Assembly (NCBI GenBank): GCA_963749875.1
Contig: CAVVOX010000004.1
Coordinates: 1-64,000, forward strand
From: JAHQVI01 sp963749875
Lineage (GTDB): Bacteria > Pseudomonadota > Alphaproteobacteria > Rhizobiales > Rhodomicrobiaceae
Direction of reading: 5' to 3'
DNA length: 64,000 nt
In this document: positions 17,483 to 26,079 of the stretch, piece after piece
How the letters are laid out: every line of letters starts with the position of its first letter
Position numbering within the stretch: the first letter of the stretch is position 1
Made by a program: the position numbers and the translations under genes
The notes under the pieces: generated by a model
Database searches by the model: none
Seen by the model: the letters and a program-made list of their open reading frames with translations, nothing else
Told to the model about the DNA's origin: nothing

Positions 17483-19160
17483 CCCGCATTTCTCACGCGA
17501 CTGAAGCCATGGCATGGTGATCTGGCCGATTGGCCGGCATGTTGTCTTGTGACGTGCTTGGGGGTGGCGCAGATTGCGCGACCGGCTTTGGCAATCGGCT
17601 CGGATTTTTCGGTCTCCAATGGGCCTCCGGGGTGTGCTGCGAAAGTGGCGTGTCGCAGCCTCACGCATTAAGCGGGGGAGCCACGGGCATGCGCGAGTCG
17701 GGCTGCGGCGAGACGCCATTCCGCAGCAGACGGACAGGCAGACGCGAAGGCGATCTTGACCCGACGCGCGCTGATTTTCACCAACGCGCCGATCTTCAGC
17801 AGCTTCAGCCGGATCGTGCCGCAGGTCGCAGCGGCAAACTGCGTATGAGCCAGGCCGATCCGGCGCAGCGCGCAGAGCAGAACGTAAGCCATCGAGGCAA
17901 ACCACAAGCGCAGCTGGTTGGCCCGCATCGTCGCCGCTGAGGTGCGGTCGGCGAACAGATCGCCCTGCGCCTCTTTGATACGGTTTTCCATCTCGCCGCG
18001 CTTGCAATAGAGATCTTCGTAGAGTGGCTTGGCGGTCCAGGCGTCAGGCTTCAGCGAGGTGACGAGAAAACGCGGATTGGCTTCGCCGCCGGTCCACTCC
18101 GCCTTGCCGATCACGCGCCGACGGCGCGACCAGGAGTCCTTGGTCGACCAGAGGAAATCCCGAAACACCCGCGCCGGCTTGCCTTCCGTGGCCTCCGATA
18201 ACCTCCGCGCCTCGGCCAGCGCCTCAGTGATGCGGGCTTCCAGACGCGCGTTGCGGGCGAGACCGAAGACGTAGTCAACCTTGTGGGCCTCGCACCAAAC
18301 CATCAGGGCCTCTCGGGCGAAGCCGGAATCGGCGCGCAGAATGATCTTCACCTTCGGCCAACGCGCTCGGATCTGCGTGACGATCCGGGCCGTCTCCTCC
18401 GCCGCGCCGGCGCTGCCGTCGATGTTCGAGCGCCGAAGCTTTGCGGCCAGGAGATGCCGGCCGCAGAAGATGTAGAGCGGCAGGTAGCAATAGCAGTCGT
18501 AATAGCCATGGAAGAACCGGCCTTCCTGATGGCCGTGCAGCGGATCGTCGGTGGCGTCGAGGTCGAGCACGATCTCACGCGGCGGCTTGCTATGCGCCTC
18601 GAGAAACACGTCGACGAACAGATCCTCGATCGCGGCGCCGTCGTGCCCGATCTTGTGATACCGGCCAGTGGCTCCTTCCGCTGGGGCGTGCTCCAACCGG
18701 TTTAGCGTGCTCTTGCCGGCCAGCGGCGCCGGGGCTTCGGCCGTGCGTTCGAGCTTGCCGAGCAGCACGCCGAGAACGGGATCGCGCCGCAACTCGTCAT
18801 GGTCGACGAGGTCTTCATAGCCCAGCGCCAGGCCGAACACGCGCTGTGCAACCAGCGTCTTCACTTCGTGAACCACGTAAGCGGGATGGCGCCGATCGCG
18901 AAAGCAGGCCGCAAAGCGGTCGACGAGCCGGATCGCCTTGTCCGTCTCCCCGAGCAGGTGAGCCCCGGCATCCGAAAAGACCATGCCGCCGTCGAAATCC
19001 GCGACCACACGGCGTCCGCCCGCTCTTCCAAAATCGATCTCGCTCGCGCTACACTCCGTCAGCATCGGGGAACTCCATCGAATTGGTATAACTCGTTCTC
19101 GCAAAACAAGTTTACACCGTCAGAGACCCCGATGCGCCTCCGCCGCGTGAGAAATGCGGG
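17483..19160 (-). mobile_element. IS1380-family insertion sequence, 1678 bp
   Basis: Ends carry the inverted repeat CCCGCATTTCTCACGCG, perfect over 17 bp, flanked by CTAG at 17479-17482 and 19161-19164. Length and the single large transposase fit IS1380-family elements. It is inserted in the N-terminal third of the same secreted-protein gene that the IS1595-family element also disrupts. Confidence 0.9.
17668..19065 (-). CDS. IS1380-family transposase
   Basis: A 465-residue DDE transposase. It shows the N-terminal block VVADFDGGMVFSDAGAHLL, the catalytic region LDLDATDDPLHGHQEG, then ILRADSGFAREALMVWCE and the C-terminal YCKRGEMENRIKEAQGDLFADR. ATG 19065 follows GGAG at a good distance, whereas the upstream extension has no such site. 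Frame intact. Confidence 0.92.
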   Translation of the reverse strand: MLTECSASEIDFGRAGGRRVVADFDGGMVFSDAGAHLLGETDKAIRLVDRFAACFRDRRHPAYVVHEVKTLVAQRVFGLALGYEDLVDHDELRRDPVLGVLLGKLERTAEAPAPLAGKSTLNRLEHAPAEGATGRYHKIGHDGAAIEDLFVDVFLEAHSKPPREIVLDLDATDDPLHGHQEGRFFHGYYDCYCYLPLYIFCGRHLLAAKLRRSNIDGSAGAAEETARIVTQIRARWPKVKIILRADSGFAREALMVWCEAHKVDYVFGLARNARLEARITEALAEARRLSEATEGKPARVFRDFLWSTKDSWSRRRRVIGKAEWTGGEANPRFLVTSLKPDAWTAKPLYEDLYCKRGEMENRIKEAQGDLFADRTSAATMRANQLRLWFASMAYVLLCALRRIGLAHTQFAAATCGTIRLKLLKIGALVKISARRVKIAFASACPSAAEWRLAAARLAHARGSPA

Positions 19161-19572
19161 CTAGTGTAGTTACACGTCTTTCCGCTTTCCTCAGACGTCC
19201 TACCCCAGAAAGAGCACTATAGGTAAGTGGAAGACAAAACGGTAATGCGTTGACTTCGCTTTTTTGCTCAAAAACCTTCTTAACGATAATAAACTCAGGC
19301 GGCTCACAATTGATAAAACAAATTGAATGAGCGGGTGAAACCGGCAGCACCGCGACACAGGCTCCGATTACAATCGTAAGAAGGAGTTTAAGCTTCATTA
19401 TACCCACTCACTTTAAGGATTATGAATATTAGTTCGTTTACCGCTTATGCTCAAAGGCTTCAATAAGGTTTTTGTGGATACTGATCGGAGCAAACACTTA
19501 GGGCAAATGATGTTCTAGAACGCTGTTCCAGTTGGCCAAAGTATCAAACAATTGGTTCGAAAACACTCCTTT

Positions 19573-19584
19573 TGGCTCCACCAT
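19573..19584 (+). repeat. 12-bp copy of the tRNA-Ala 3' end
   Basis: TGGCTCCACCAT repeats the last bases of tRNA-Ala (15785-15796) in direct orientation, with GGTTCGA a little upstream. A related segment, GGTTCGA to CTCCACCATTT, lies at 19629-19661. These may be remnants of attachment sites bounding the 3.8-kb low-GC patch. The repeat is short and spacing differs from the tRNA, so this is tentative. The surrounding gap (19399-19697) shows nothing else. Confidence 0.35.
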
Positions 19585-19697
19585 TTTCGTTTGCCGGTTG
19601 CCGCCGGCCAACCCAACCGGCGGGTTCCGGTTCGAGGATGCTCCTCTCACCTCCACCATTTCGCCTTCGAAACCCGGAAACCCCAGTGGCCGCTCGC

Positions 19698-20132
19698 TCA
19701 AGGCGCGCGCTTCAGCTGTGAATTCGTCCTGGCGATCGCGGACGCGACAAATTGGAAGGCGTTGTTGAGCGCGTCCATTTTTGCGGTCAGCGCGAGCAGA
19801 TCCGCCCTCACCGGCACGGCCTCGATGCGCATGCTTGTCGTGGCCAGCTCATCGACCATTTCCTCCACGAGCTGTGCCGCCATGAGCGTTGCGGTGATTA
19901 GCTGCGCCGCCCTGGCGCGCGGATCATCGGGCACGGTGGCGTCATCCGCCGGTCCGTACCGATCCAAGGCTTGAAGCGCAGCGAAGAGGTGCGAGCCCAT
20001 GGCTTCCAGGTCGCGCGCATCCCTGCCCTGCCGCTTGCACTCCGATGCGAGCTGATGGACGCCCTCCATCGCGTTCTGCAAGTCGGTGCGCAGCTTTTCT
20101 CTGTCGGATGATCGACTGAGACGCATTCCCAT
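19698..20132 (-). CDS. Hypothetical helical protein
   Basis: A 144-residue protein with no signal peptide or membrane segment. It is predicted to be almost entirely helical, with heptad-like stretches (MEGVHQLASECKRQGRD, ALTAKMDALNNAFQFVAS) and a central Ala-rich part. I do not recognise the family. Codon use is GC-rich like the chromosome, unlike the low-GC patch beside it, so it probably belongs to the backbone. Confidence 0.5.
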   Translation of the reverse strand: MGMRLSRSSDREKLRTDLQNAMEGVHQLASECKRQGRDARDLEAMGSHLFAALQALDRYGPADDATVPDDPRARAAQLITATLMAAQLVEEMVDELATTSMRIEAVPVRADLLALTAKMDALNNAFQFVASAIARTNSQLKRAP

Positions 20133-20294
20133 TCCTCAGACGGTTGCGACGGAACACTGCATGACAATTCCTGAGTCACACCATGATGGCAACTTTAATC
20201 GAACGGGTTCAATTTGTGGTGGACCATTTCCCTCATCAGGGGAGAAATGCAACCGCTGGGCAGTCATCGCACCCGGCGCTTCGAGGCGCAAATC

Positions 20295-20666
20295 CTACCG
20301 TCTTTTCTTCTTTGAACCGGTTTTGCCTTTCAGCGCCGCGCCATAGGCTTTCCGCGCCCACTCCAACAGCGCCTCCTGATCTTCGATGATCTCAGTGGGA
20401 ACTTCCCAATTCGACACCTCGATGATCCGGCCCTGTTTTTGATATGTGAAGGGTCTGCTGCCGCGCGCCTCGTAATCGGCGCGGTTCGTGTCGTCCGCTT
20501 TGAAATAGGCCGTGTTGTTGAAAATGATCGCGAAGGGCACATCGTGCCTCGAAAGCGAATAGCCGCCGAACAGCCTTTTGCGTGCAAGGCCATCCATCGG
20601 AGCGAGCTGCTCCAGCAGGTGGGTGACGAAGTCCTCGCCGGGTGCCACTGTGGACCTCCCCTTCAT
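20295..20666 (-). CDS. TfoX N-terminal domain protein
   Basis: A 123-residue single-domain protein matching the N-terminal domain of TfoX/Sxy. Characteristic blocks are LAPMDGLARKRLFGGYSLSR, FAIIFNNTAYFKADD, SRPFTYQKQGRIIEVSNWEVP and LLEWARKAYGAAL. It lacks the C-terminal domain of full competence regulators, and the basic tail GKTGSKKKRR is lineage-specific. Stand-alone versions are common in alphaproteobacteria; a competence role is not established for them. Confidence 0.85.
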   Translation of the reverse strand: MKGRSTVAPGEDFVTHLLEQLAPMDGLARKRLFGGYSLSRHDVPFAIIFNNTAYFKADDTNRADYEARGSRPFTYQKQGRIIEVSNWEVPTEIIEDQEALLEWARKAYGAALKGKTGSKKKRR

Positions 20667-20743
20667 CGCTCAGCAAAGTATCGAACCCGCAAGTTACGCC
20701 GGAAATCCGTCCGAACCGAGAGCAATCTGCGAGCCCGCTCAAA

Positions 20744-21652
20744 TCAGGCGGACTTGGGGACCATGATTTGCAGCACGCGCGGCTTAATCGAATAGCGAAG
20801 GGGCGTCGTCAGCTCTTCGATCTCGCCATCATTCGAGACCCGAACGCGGGGCCGATGGCTGCTCAACACAATACGCTGCGCACGGAATTCCTCGACATCG
20901 GGGTCGGAACGCCAATCCCCCAGCATTCGCTGAAGCACCGTCAGACTCATCGCGCCGCCCGTCCGGTGCTTCGACAGATAGAGCGCAAGCTGGCCGCTAT
21001 TCACGCAGGCCCGCGTCAGCATCATATTGGCGGACTCGGACAAAGGATTGTTCGAAATCGCGATCGACAGCGCGCGGACGCGGCGGGTGAGATGGCCGTC
21101 ATCGACTTGAATCGTGAATCTGCGCCGGTTCGTCAGAAAATTCCTCAGAAGCGTGAAGAATCCTTTGATACGCTGACCGAGGCTGGCCCCCCGCAAGGCC
21201 TGACGCTGCTCCGCGACCCGTATCGGCAGGCCGAGGAGCGAGGTCGATAGGAACATGTGCCCATTGACGTCGGCAACGTCGGTCGCGATGGGCTCTCCCT
21301 CCACGATCGTCTTCGCCGCTTCCAGCGGTTCGAACGGAATTTTCAGATCCCGCGCCACACGGTTCAGCGTCCCGAGGGGGATGATGCCGAGAGCGACCGG
21401 CTTTCCGACGAGCTTGGCCGCGGCTGCCTTGATCGTCCCGTCGCCGCCGCCGACAACGAGCACGTCGATCTCATCGGCGAGGGCGCGGTCCATCGCGGCA
21501 TCGATGTCGGCGGGCTCGACCAGTTCGAGCCGCATGTCATCGCCGGCGGACCGCAACTGCTCCTCGATGCGCTGTGCGATCTCACAGGCGTTCTCATCGA
21601 GGAGCGCGCCGGCCTTTGCATTCAGAGTTGCCCGAATTCGCATCTCATTCAA
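20744..21652 (-). CDS. Diacylglycerol-kinase-family lipid kinase
   Basis: A 302-residue protein with the catalytic domain of the DagK/YegS/sphingosine-kinase fold. It has the nucleotide-binding VVGGGDGTIKAAA near residue 66 and the conserved LGIIPLGTLNRVARDL near residue 90. The C-terminal domain is beta-rich and contains NNPLSESANMMLT. It probably phosphorylates a lipid hydroxyl at the inner membrane; whether the substrate is diacylglycerol is unknown. It is divergent from the cox operon. Confidence 0.85.
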   Translation of the reverse strand: MNEMRIRATLNAKAGALLDENACEIAQRIEEQLRSAGDDMRLELVEPADIDAAMDRALADEIDVLVVGGGDGTIKAAAAKLVGKPVALGIIPLGTLNRVARDLKIPFEPLEAAKTIVEGEPIATDVADVNGHMFLSTSLLGLPIRVAEQRQALRGASLGQRIKGFFTLLRNFLTNRRRFTIQVDDGHLTRRVRALSIAISNNPLSESANMMLTRACVNSGQLALYLSKHRTGGAMSLTVLQRMLGDWRSDPDVEEFRAQRIVLSSHRPRVRVSNDGEIEELTTPLRYSIKPRVLQIMVPKSA

Positions 21653-21858
21653 ACAGCGGGAAGGTTTTGCGGTTCCCTATGCTCCGAAATAGGAGTAGGC
21701 CAGAAGTCGCAGTGGTTTGAAATAGGTAAGGCAAGTTGCCTTGTTTCAGGCCGCAATGAACTGTGCCATAATCGCCGCGGCGCTGCTCGCAGAAGCGGAC
21801 GCGGCCTGATCGCGCAGGCGCGGCGAACAACGACGAGCTGTTGGGAGGAAGATTCGAC

Positions 21859-22344
21859 ATGCCCGAAATATCGATGGAAGTGAACGGCAAGCAGGTGAGC
21901 GCCGATGTCAGCGCGAACATGCTGCTTACGGAATTCCTGCGGCAGAAATTAGGGCTTACCGGAACGCATGTCGGTTGCGATACGTCTCAATGCGGCGCCT
22001 GCGTCATCCATATGAACGGCAATTCGGTGAAGGCGTGCACGGTACTCGCCGCGCAGGCCAATGGCGCGAAGATCACCACGATCGAGGGATTGTCGAGCGG
22101 CACCGATCTGCACCCGGTGCAAGCGGCGTTCCGGGAAGCGCACGGCCTTCAATGCGGCTTCTGCACACCCGGCATGATCATGTCCGCAGCCGATCTCCTG
22201 GCCAAGAATCCCAAGCCGACCGAAACCGAAATCCGCAGCTGGCTGAAGGGGAATATCTGCCGCTGCACCGGCTATCATAACATTGTCAAAGCTGTACAAA
22301 GCGCCGCCGCTCAGATGAGCGGACAGGCCGTTGCCGCCGAATAG
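21859..22344 (+). CDS. coxS: CoxS-like [2Fe-2S] subunit
   Basis: The 161-residue iron-sulfur subunit of a xanthine-oxidase-family molybdenum hydroxylase. The plant-type cluster ligands lie in GCDTSQCGAC and KAC, the second cluster ligands in CGFCTPGM and ICRCTGYHNI. ATG 21859 is preceded by GGGAGGAAG, deciding against an upstream in-frame codon. It is the first gene of the operon coxS-L-M-ybaK-D-E and passes electrons from the molybdenum site on CoxL to the FAD of CoxM. Confidence 0.93.
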   Translation: MPEISMEVNGKQVSADVSANMLLTEFLRQKLGLTGTHVGCDTSQCGACVIHMNGNSVKACTVLAAQANGAKITTIEGLSSGTDLHPVQAAFREAHGLQCGFCTPGMIMSAADLLAKNPKPTETEIRSWLKGNICRCTGYHNIVKAVQSAAAQMSGQAVAAE

Positions 22345-22378
22345 GCGACATACAAGCAATATTTTCTGGAGGAAGCAC

Positions 22379-24760
22379 ATGACGGTCCAAGGAATTGGCG
22401 CGGCGGTCCAACGGCGTGAGGATCTCCGCTTCATCACGGGCGTCGGCAAATATACCGACGACATCAACATCCCGAACCAGCTCTATTGTTACATTCTGCG
22501 CTCGCCGCTCGCGCATGCCAATATCCGCAATATCGATACGTCGGAGGCGAAATCCGCGCCGGGCGTCGTAGCGGTGTTCACCGGCGCCGATATCGACGCA
22601 TCGGGCGCTGGCGGTCTGCCCTGCGGCTGGCTGGTGACGAGCCGCGACGACACGCCGATGAAAGAGCCGAAACATCCGATCCTCGCCACCGGCAAGGTCC
22701 GGCATGTCGGCGATCCGGTCGTCGCGGTGATCGCGGAAAGCCTGCAGCAGGCAAGGGACGCGGCGGAACGGGTGAAGCTCGATCTCGAAGAGCTCCCCGC
22801 GGTCGTCAACATGAAGGCGGCGCTGCAGGGCGGCACGGCGGTGCATGAGGAAGCGCCCGACAATATGTGCTTCGACTGGGAGCTGGGCGACAAAGCCGCT
22901 GCCGACGAAGCGTTCGGGCGCGCGGCCCATGTCACCAAGATCGATCTGATCAACAACCGCCTGATCCCGAACGCCATCGAGCCGCGCGCGGCCATCGGCC
23001 AGTACGAGGCCGGCACCGAGGAATATACGCTCTACACGACCAGTCAGAATCCGCATGTGATCCGGCTACTGATGGGTGCATTCGTGCTGTCCATTCCGGA
23101 GCATAAGCTGCGTGTCTATTCACCCGATGTCGGCGGAGGCTTCGGCTCGAAGATCTACCACTACGCCGAAGAGGCGCTCGTCACCTGGGCGTCGAAGCAG
23201 ATAGGCCGTCCGGTCAAGTGGACCGCGGAGCGCAGCGAGTCCTTCCTGTCCGACGCGCATGGGCGCGATCATGTCACCCATGCGGAGATGGCGTTCGACG
23301 CTGACGGAAAGGCGATCGGTGTCAAATGCGAGACGCTGGCCAATATGGGCGGCTATCTCTCGACCTTCGCGCCCTGCATTCCGACCTGGCTGCACGGAAC
23401 ATTGCTTGCCGGGCAATATGCAACGCCTGCGGTCTACACCAATGTTAAAGCCGTCTTCACGAACACCGTGCCGGTCGATGCCTATCGCGGCGCCGGACGG
23501 CCGGAGGCGACCTACATTCTTGAGCGGCTCATGAGCAAGGCCGCCCAGGAAATGGGCACGGACCAGGCCGAGCTGCGCCGGAAGAATTTCATCCAGCCGA
23601 GCCAGTTCCCCTATCAGACGCCGGTGGCCGTCGTTTACGACACGGGCGATTATGAACCCGCGCTCAACAAGGCGCTCGAGGTGGCCGATTATTCCGGCTT
23701 CGAGGCCCGCCGTTCCGCCGCCAAGGCGAAAGGCAAGCTGCGCGGCATCGGCGTCGCCTCCTATATCGAAGCCTGCGGCATCGCGCCGTCCAGCCTCGTC
23801 GGCGCACTCGGCGCCCGCGCCGGGCTTTACGAGGCGGCGACCGTCCGCGTCAACCCGACCGGCAGCGTAACCGTCCTGACCGGCAGCCACAGCCACGGCC
23901 AGGGCCACGAGACCACCTTTGCGCAGGTCGTTGCCGACAAGCTCGGCATCGATATCGAGCAGGTCGACATCGTCCATGGCGACACCGACAAAATCCCGTT
24001 CGGCATGGGCACCTATGGTTCGCGCTCGATCGCGGTCGGCGGTACAGCCCTCGTCAATGCGCTCGACAAGGTGATCGAGAAGGGCAAGAAGATCGCGGCG
24101 CATCTTCTGGAAGCGTCGGCCGAAGACATCACCTTCGAGGACGGCGCATTCACGGTCAAGGGCACCGATAAATCGAAGGCATTCGGCGAAGTCGCGCTCA
24201 CGGCTTATGTCCCGCATCATTATCCGCTGGAGTCGCTGGAGCCCGGTCTTGAAGAAACCGCGTTTTACGATCCGAAGAACTTCACCTTCCCGGCGGGCAC
24301 CTATGTCTGCGAGGTGGAGATCGATCCGAAAACGGGCTTCACCGAGATTGTCTCCTTCGCAGCGGCCGACGATTTCGGCAATGTCATCAATCCGATGATC
24401 GTCGAGGGCCAGGTGCATGGCGGCATCGTCCAGGGCATCGGTCAGGCCGTGCTGGAAAACGCCGTCTATGACGACAACGGCCAGCTGCTCACCGGCTCCT
24501 ATATGGACTATTGCATGCCGCGTGCGGACGACGTCCCGTCGCTGAAGGTCCACACCATGCCCGGCACCCCGTGCACGCACAATCCGCTTGGCGTGAAAGG
24601 CTGCGGCGAGGCCGGCGCGATCGGTGCGCCTCCTGCGGTGATCAATGCGATCGTCGATGCGCTGAAGGAATACGGTGTCGATCACATCGACATGCCTGCG
24701 ACGCCGGAGAAGATCTGGCGTGCGATCAACAGTGCGTCCAAGCCGATGGCGGCGGAATAA
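22379..24760 (+). CDS. coxL: CoxL-like molybdopterin subunit, form II
   Basis: A 793-residue large subunit. The active-site loop reads AYRGAGR (DAYRGAGRPEATYILERL region, residues ~373), the signature of form II; form I CO dehydrogenases have AYxCSFR. Other blocks are DVGGGFGSKIYHYAEE, SHSHGQGHETTFAQ and the C-terminal GVKGCGEAGAIGAPPAV with its catalytic Glu. Form II enzymes are often annotated as CO dehydrogenases, but CO oxidation is doubtful for many, and other aldehyde or N-heterocycle substrates are possible. GGAGG lies eight bases before ATG 22379. Confidence 0.93.
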   Translation: MTVQGIGAAVQRREDLRFITGVGKYTDDINIPNQLYCYILRSPLAHANIRNIDTSEAKSAPGVVAVFTGADIDASGAGGLPCGWLVTSRDDTPMKEPKHPILATGKVRHVGDPVVAVIAESLQQARDAAERVKLDLEELPAVVNMKAALQGGTAVHEEAPDNMCFDWELGDKAAADEAFGRAAHVTKIDLINNRLIPNAIEPRAAIGQYEAGTEEYTLYTTSQNPHVIRLLMGAFVLSIPEHKLRVYSPDVGGGFGSKIYHYAEEALVTWASKQIGRPVKWTAERSESFLSDAHGRDHVTHAEMAFDADGKAIGVKCETLANMGGYLSTFAPCIPTWLHGTLLAGQYATPAVYTNVKAVFTNTVPVDAYRGAGRPEATYILERLMSKAAQEMGTDQAELRRKNFIQPSQFPYQTPVAVVYDTGDYEPALNKALEVADYSGFEARRSAAKAKGKLRGIGVASYIEACGIAPSSLVGALGARAGLYEAATVRVNPTGSVTVLTGSHSHGQGHETTFAQVVADKLGIDIEQVDIVHGDTDKIPFGMGTYGSRSIAVGGTALVNALDKVIEKGKKIAAHLLEASAEDITFEDGAFTVKGTDKSKAFGEVALTAYVPHHYPLESLEPGLEETAFYDPKNFTFPAGTYVCEVEIDPKTGFTEIVSFAAADDFGNVINPMIVEGQVHGGIVQGIGQAVLENAVYDDNGQLLTGSYMDYCMPRADDVPSLKVHTMPGTPCTHNPLGVKGCGEAGAIGAPPAVINAIVDALKEYGVDHIDMPATPEKIWRAINSASKPMAAE

Positions 24761-24778
24761 GAGACACCGGAGGAAACT

Positions 24779-25594
24779 ATGTATAGCTTCGATTATGTGC
24801 GCCCGTCATCCGTTGCCGAAGCGGCGCAGGCACTCGCCGGAGGCGACGCAACGCTGATCGCGGGCGGACATACGCTCATCCCCACGCTCAAACAGCGTCT
24901 CGCCTCGCCCAAGACCGTGGTCGATATTAGCCAGCTCTCCGAGCTGAAGGGCATCCGCCGCGACGGCAATAGTCTGGTGATCGGCGCAGGGACGACCCAC
25001 GCCGAGGTCGCCGCCAGTCCGGAGGTTCGTTCCTCTATTCCCGCCCTCGCCCATCTCGCGGCCGGTATCGGCGACGCCCAGGTCCGCCATCGCGGCACGA
25101 TCGGCGGCTCGGTTGCGAATAATGATCCGGCAGCGGACTATCCAGCCGCCGTGCTGGGACTTGGCGCAACCATCGTGACCGACAAGAGCCAGCTCGACGC
25201 GGACAGCTTCTTCACCGGCCTGTTCTCGACCGCTTTGCAGCCGGGCGAAATCATCACCTCCATCCGTTTCCCCATTCCGGAGAAGGCGGGCTACGCCAAA
25301 TTCGAGCAGCGGGCGTCCCGTTACTGCCTCGTCAGCGTCTTCGTGGCCCGTATGCCGGGCGGCATCTTCTCGTCCGGCGATGTCCGGGTTGCCGTTTCCG
25401 GGGCAGGGCAGAACGGCGTTTTCCGCGTGTCCGAGATGGAGGAGGCGCTCAAGAGCAATTTCGCGCCGTCCGCCGTGAGCGGCATCACGGTCCCGGCGAG
25501 CGGGCTGATGAGCGACATGCATGGCAGCGCCGACTATCGCGCGGCGCTGATCACCGCATTGGCGGAACGGGCGGTGGAAGCCGCGCAGGCATGA
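24779..25594 (+). CDS. coxM: CoxM-like FAD subunit
   Basis: The 271-residue medium subunit of the molybdenum hydroxylase. FAD-binding motifs AGGHTLIPTLKQRL near residue 34 and the GTIGGSVANNDPAADYPA block near residue 107 are both present. The C-terminal domain has KFEQRASRYCLVSVFVA. GGAGGAAA precedes the ATG. The stop overlaps the start of the next gene (ATGA), indicating translational coupling. Confidence 0.93.
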   Translation: MYSFDYVRPSSVAEAAQALAGGDATLIAGGHTLIPTLKQRLASPKTVVDISQLSELKGIRRDGNSLVIGAGTTHAEVAASPEVRSSIPALAHLAAGIGDAQVRHRGTIGGSVANNDPAADYPAAVLGLGATIVTDKSQLDADSFFTGLFSTALQPGEIITSIRFPIPEKAGYAKFEQRASRYCLVSVFVARMPGGIFSSGDVRVAVSGAGQNGVFRVSEMEEALKSNFAPSAVSGITVPASGLMSDMHGSADYRAALITALAERAVEAAQA

Positions 25595-26079
25595 GGGAAC
25601 AGACCGGCGAATTGCCGGCGAGCGCGCGTAAGGTGCAAGACGAGGCCCGGCGTTTGGGCCTCGTCGTTACCGTCAGGGAAATGGCGGCGAGCACCCGCAC
25701 GGCGGAGGACGCGGCAAACGCGTGCGGCTCTGAGGTCGCGCAGATCGTCAAATCGCTGGTCTTCCGCGGCGCCGAGAGCGGCGATCCCTATCTGATGCTG
25801 GTCTCCGGCTCCAATCGCTTGAATGAAAAGGGCGTCGCCGCCATCTTGGGCGAAACATTGATGCGCCCGGACGCAGGGTACGTTCGAGACGTCACAGGCT
25901 TTGCAATCGGCGGCGTTCCGCCTTTCGCTCACGCCTCGCCCATGCGGGTCTTCATCGATGAGGATCTGATGCGCTTCGAAACCGTCTGGGCGGCGGCCGG
26001 AACGCCACGGACAGTCTTTGCCGTTTCGCCCGCCGCGCTTGCGGACGCAACGGCCGCCGAAATCATAAAGGTCACTTGA
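25591..26079 (+). CDS. YbaK/ProX-type aminoacyl-tRNA deacylase
   Basis: A 162-residue protein of the YbaK/EbsC family. The blocks ACGSEVAQIVKSLVFRG, VSGSNRLNEKGVAAILG, FAIGGVPPFAH and GTPRTVFAVSP are diagnostic. Characterised members hydrolyse mischarged aminoacyl-tRNAs such as Ala- or Cys-tRNA-Pro. It overlaps both coxM (ATGA) and coxD (shared bases 26077-26079), so it is embedded in the cox operon. No direct role in CODH maturation is known; the coupling is an observation. Confidence 0.88.
   Translation: MREQTGELPASARKVQDEARRLGLVVTVREMAASTRTAEDAANACGSEVAQIVKSLVFRGAESGDPYLMLVSGSNRLNEKGVAAILGETLMRPDAGYVRDVTGFAIGGVPPFAHASPMRVFIDEDLMRFETVWAAAGTPRTVFAVSPAALADATAAEIIKVT

Larger units (their letters stand above)
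15955..19398 (-). pseudogene. Secreted-protein gene split in three by two IS elements
   Basis: Three minus-strand pieces, 19398-19161, 17478-17101 and 16040-15955, join in one frame once the IS1380-family and IS1595-family elements and one copy of each target duplication (CTAG and GATCAAAT) are removed. The pieces sum to 702 nt, exactly 234 codons, with an ATG after AGAAGGAG, no internal stop, and a TAG at 15955-15957. The ancestral product is 233 residues with a Sec signal peptide (MKLKLLLTIVIGACVAVLP) and a mature N-terminus with cysteines (SICFINC). I do not recognise the family. The region is AT-richer than its surroundings, suggesting transfer. Confidence 0.8.

Noticed and set aside
16226..19091. 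Several plus-strand frames across the IS elements.
   Set aside because: All are antisense to the two transposases, which are intact.
19553..19664. Two tRNA-like 3' ends (GGTTCGA to CCACCA).
   Set aside because: The distance from T-loop to CCA is about five bases too long and no acceptor, D or anticodon arms are present, so they are not tRNA genes; kept only as possible attachment remnants.
23120..24685. A 521-codon minus-strand frame.
   Set aside because: Antisense to coxL, whose motifs are complete; composition is typical of a GC-rich shadow frame.
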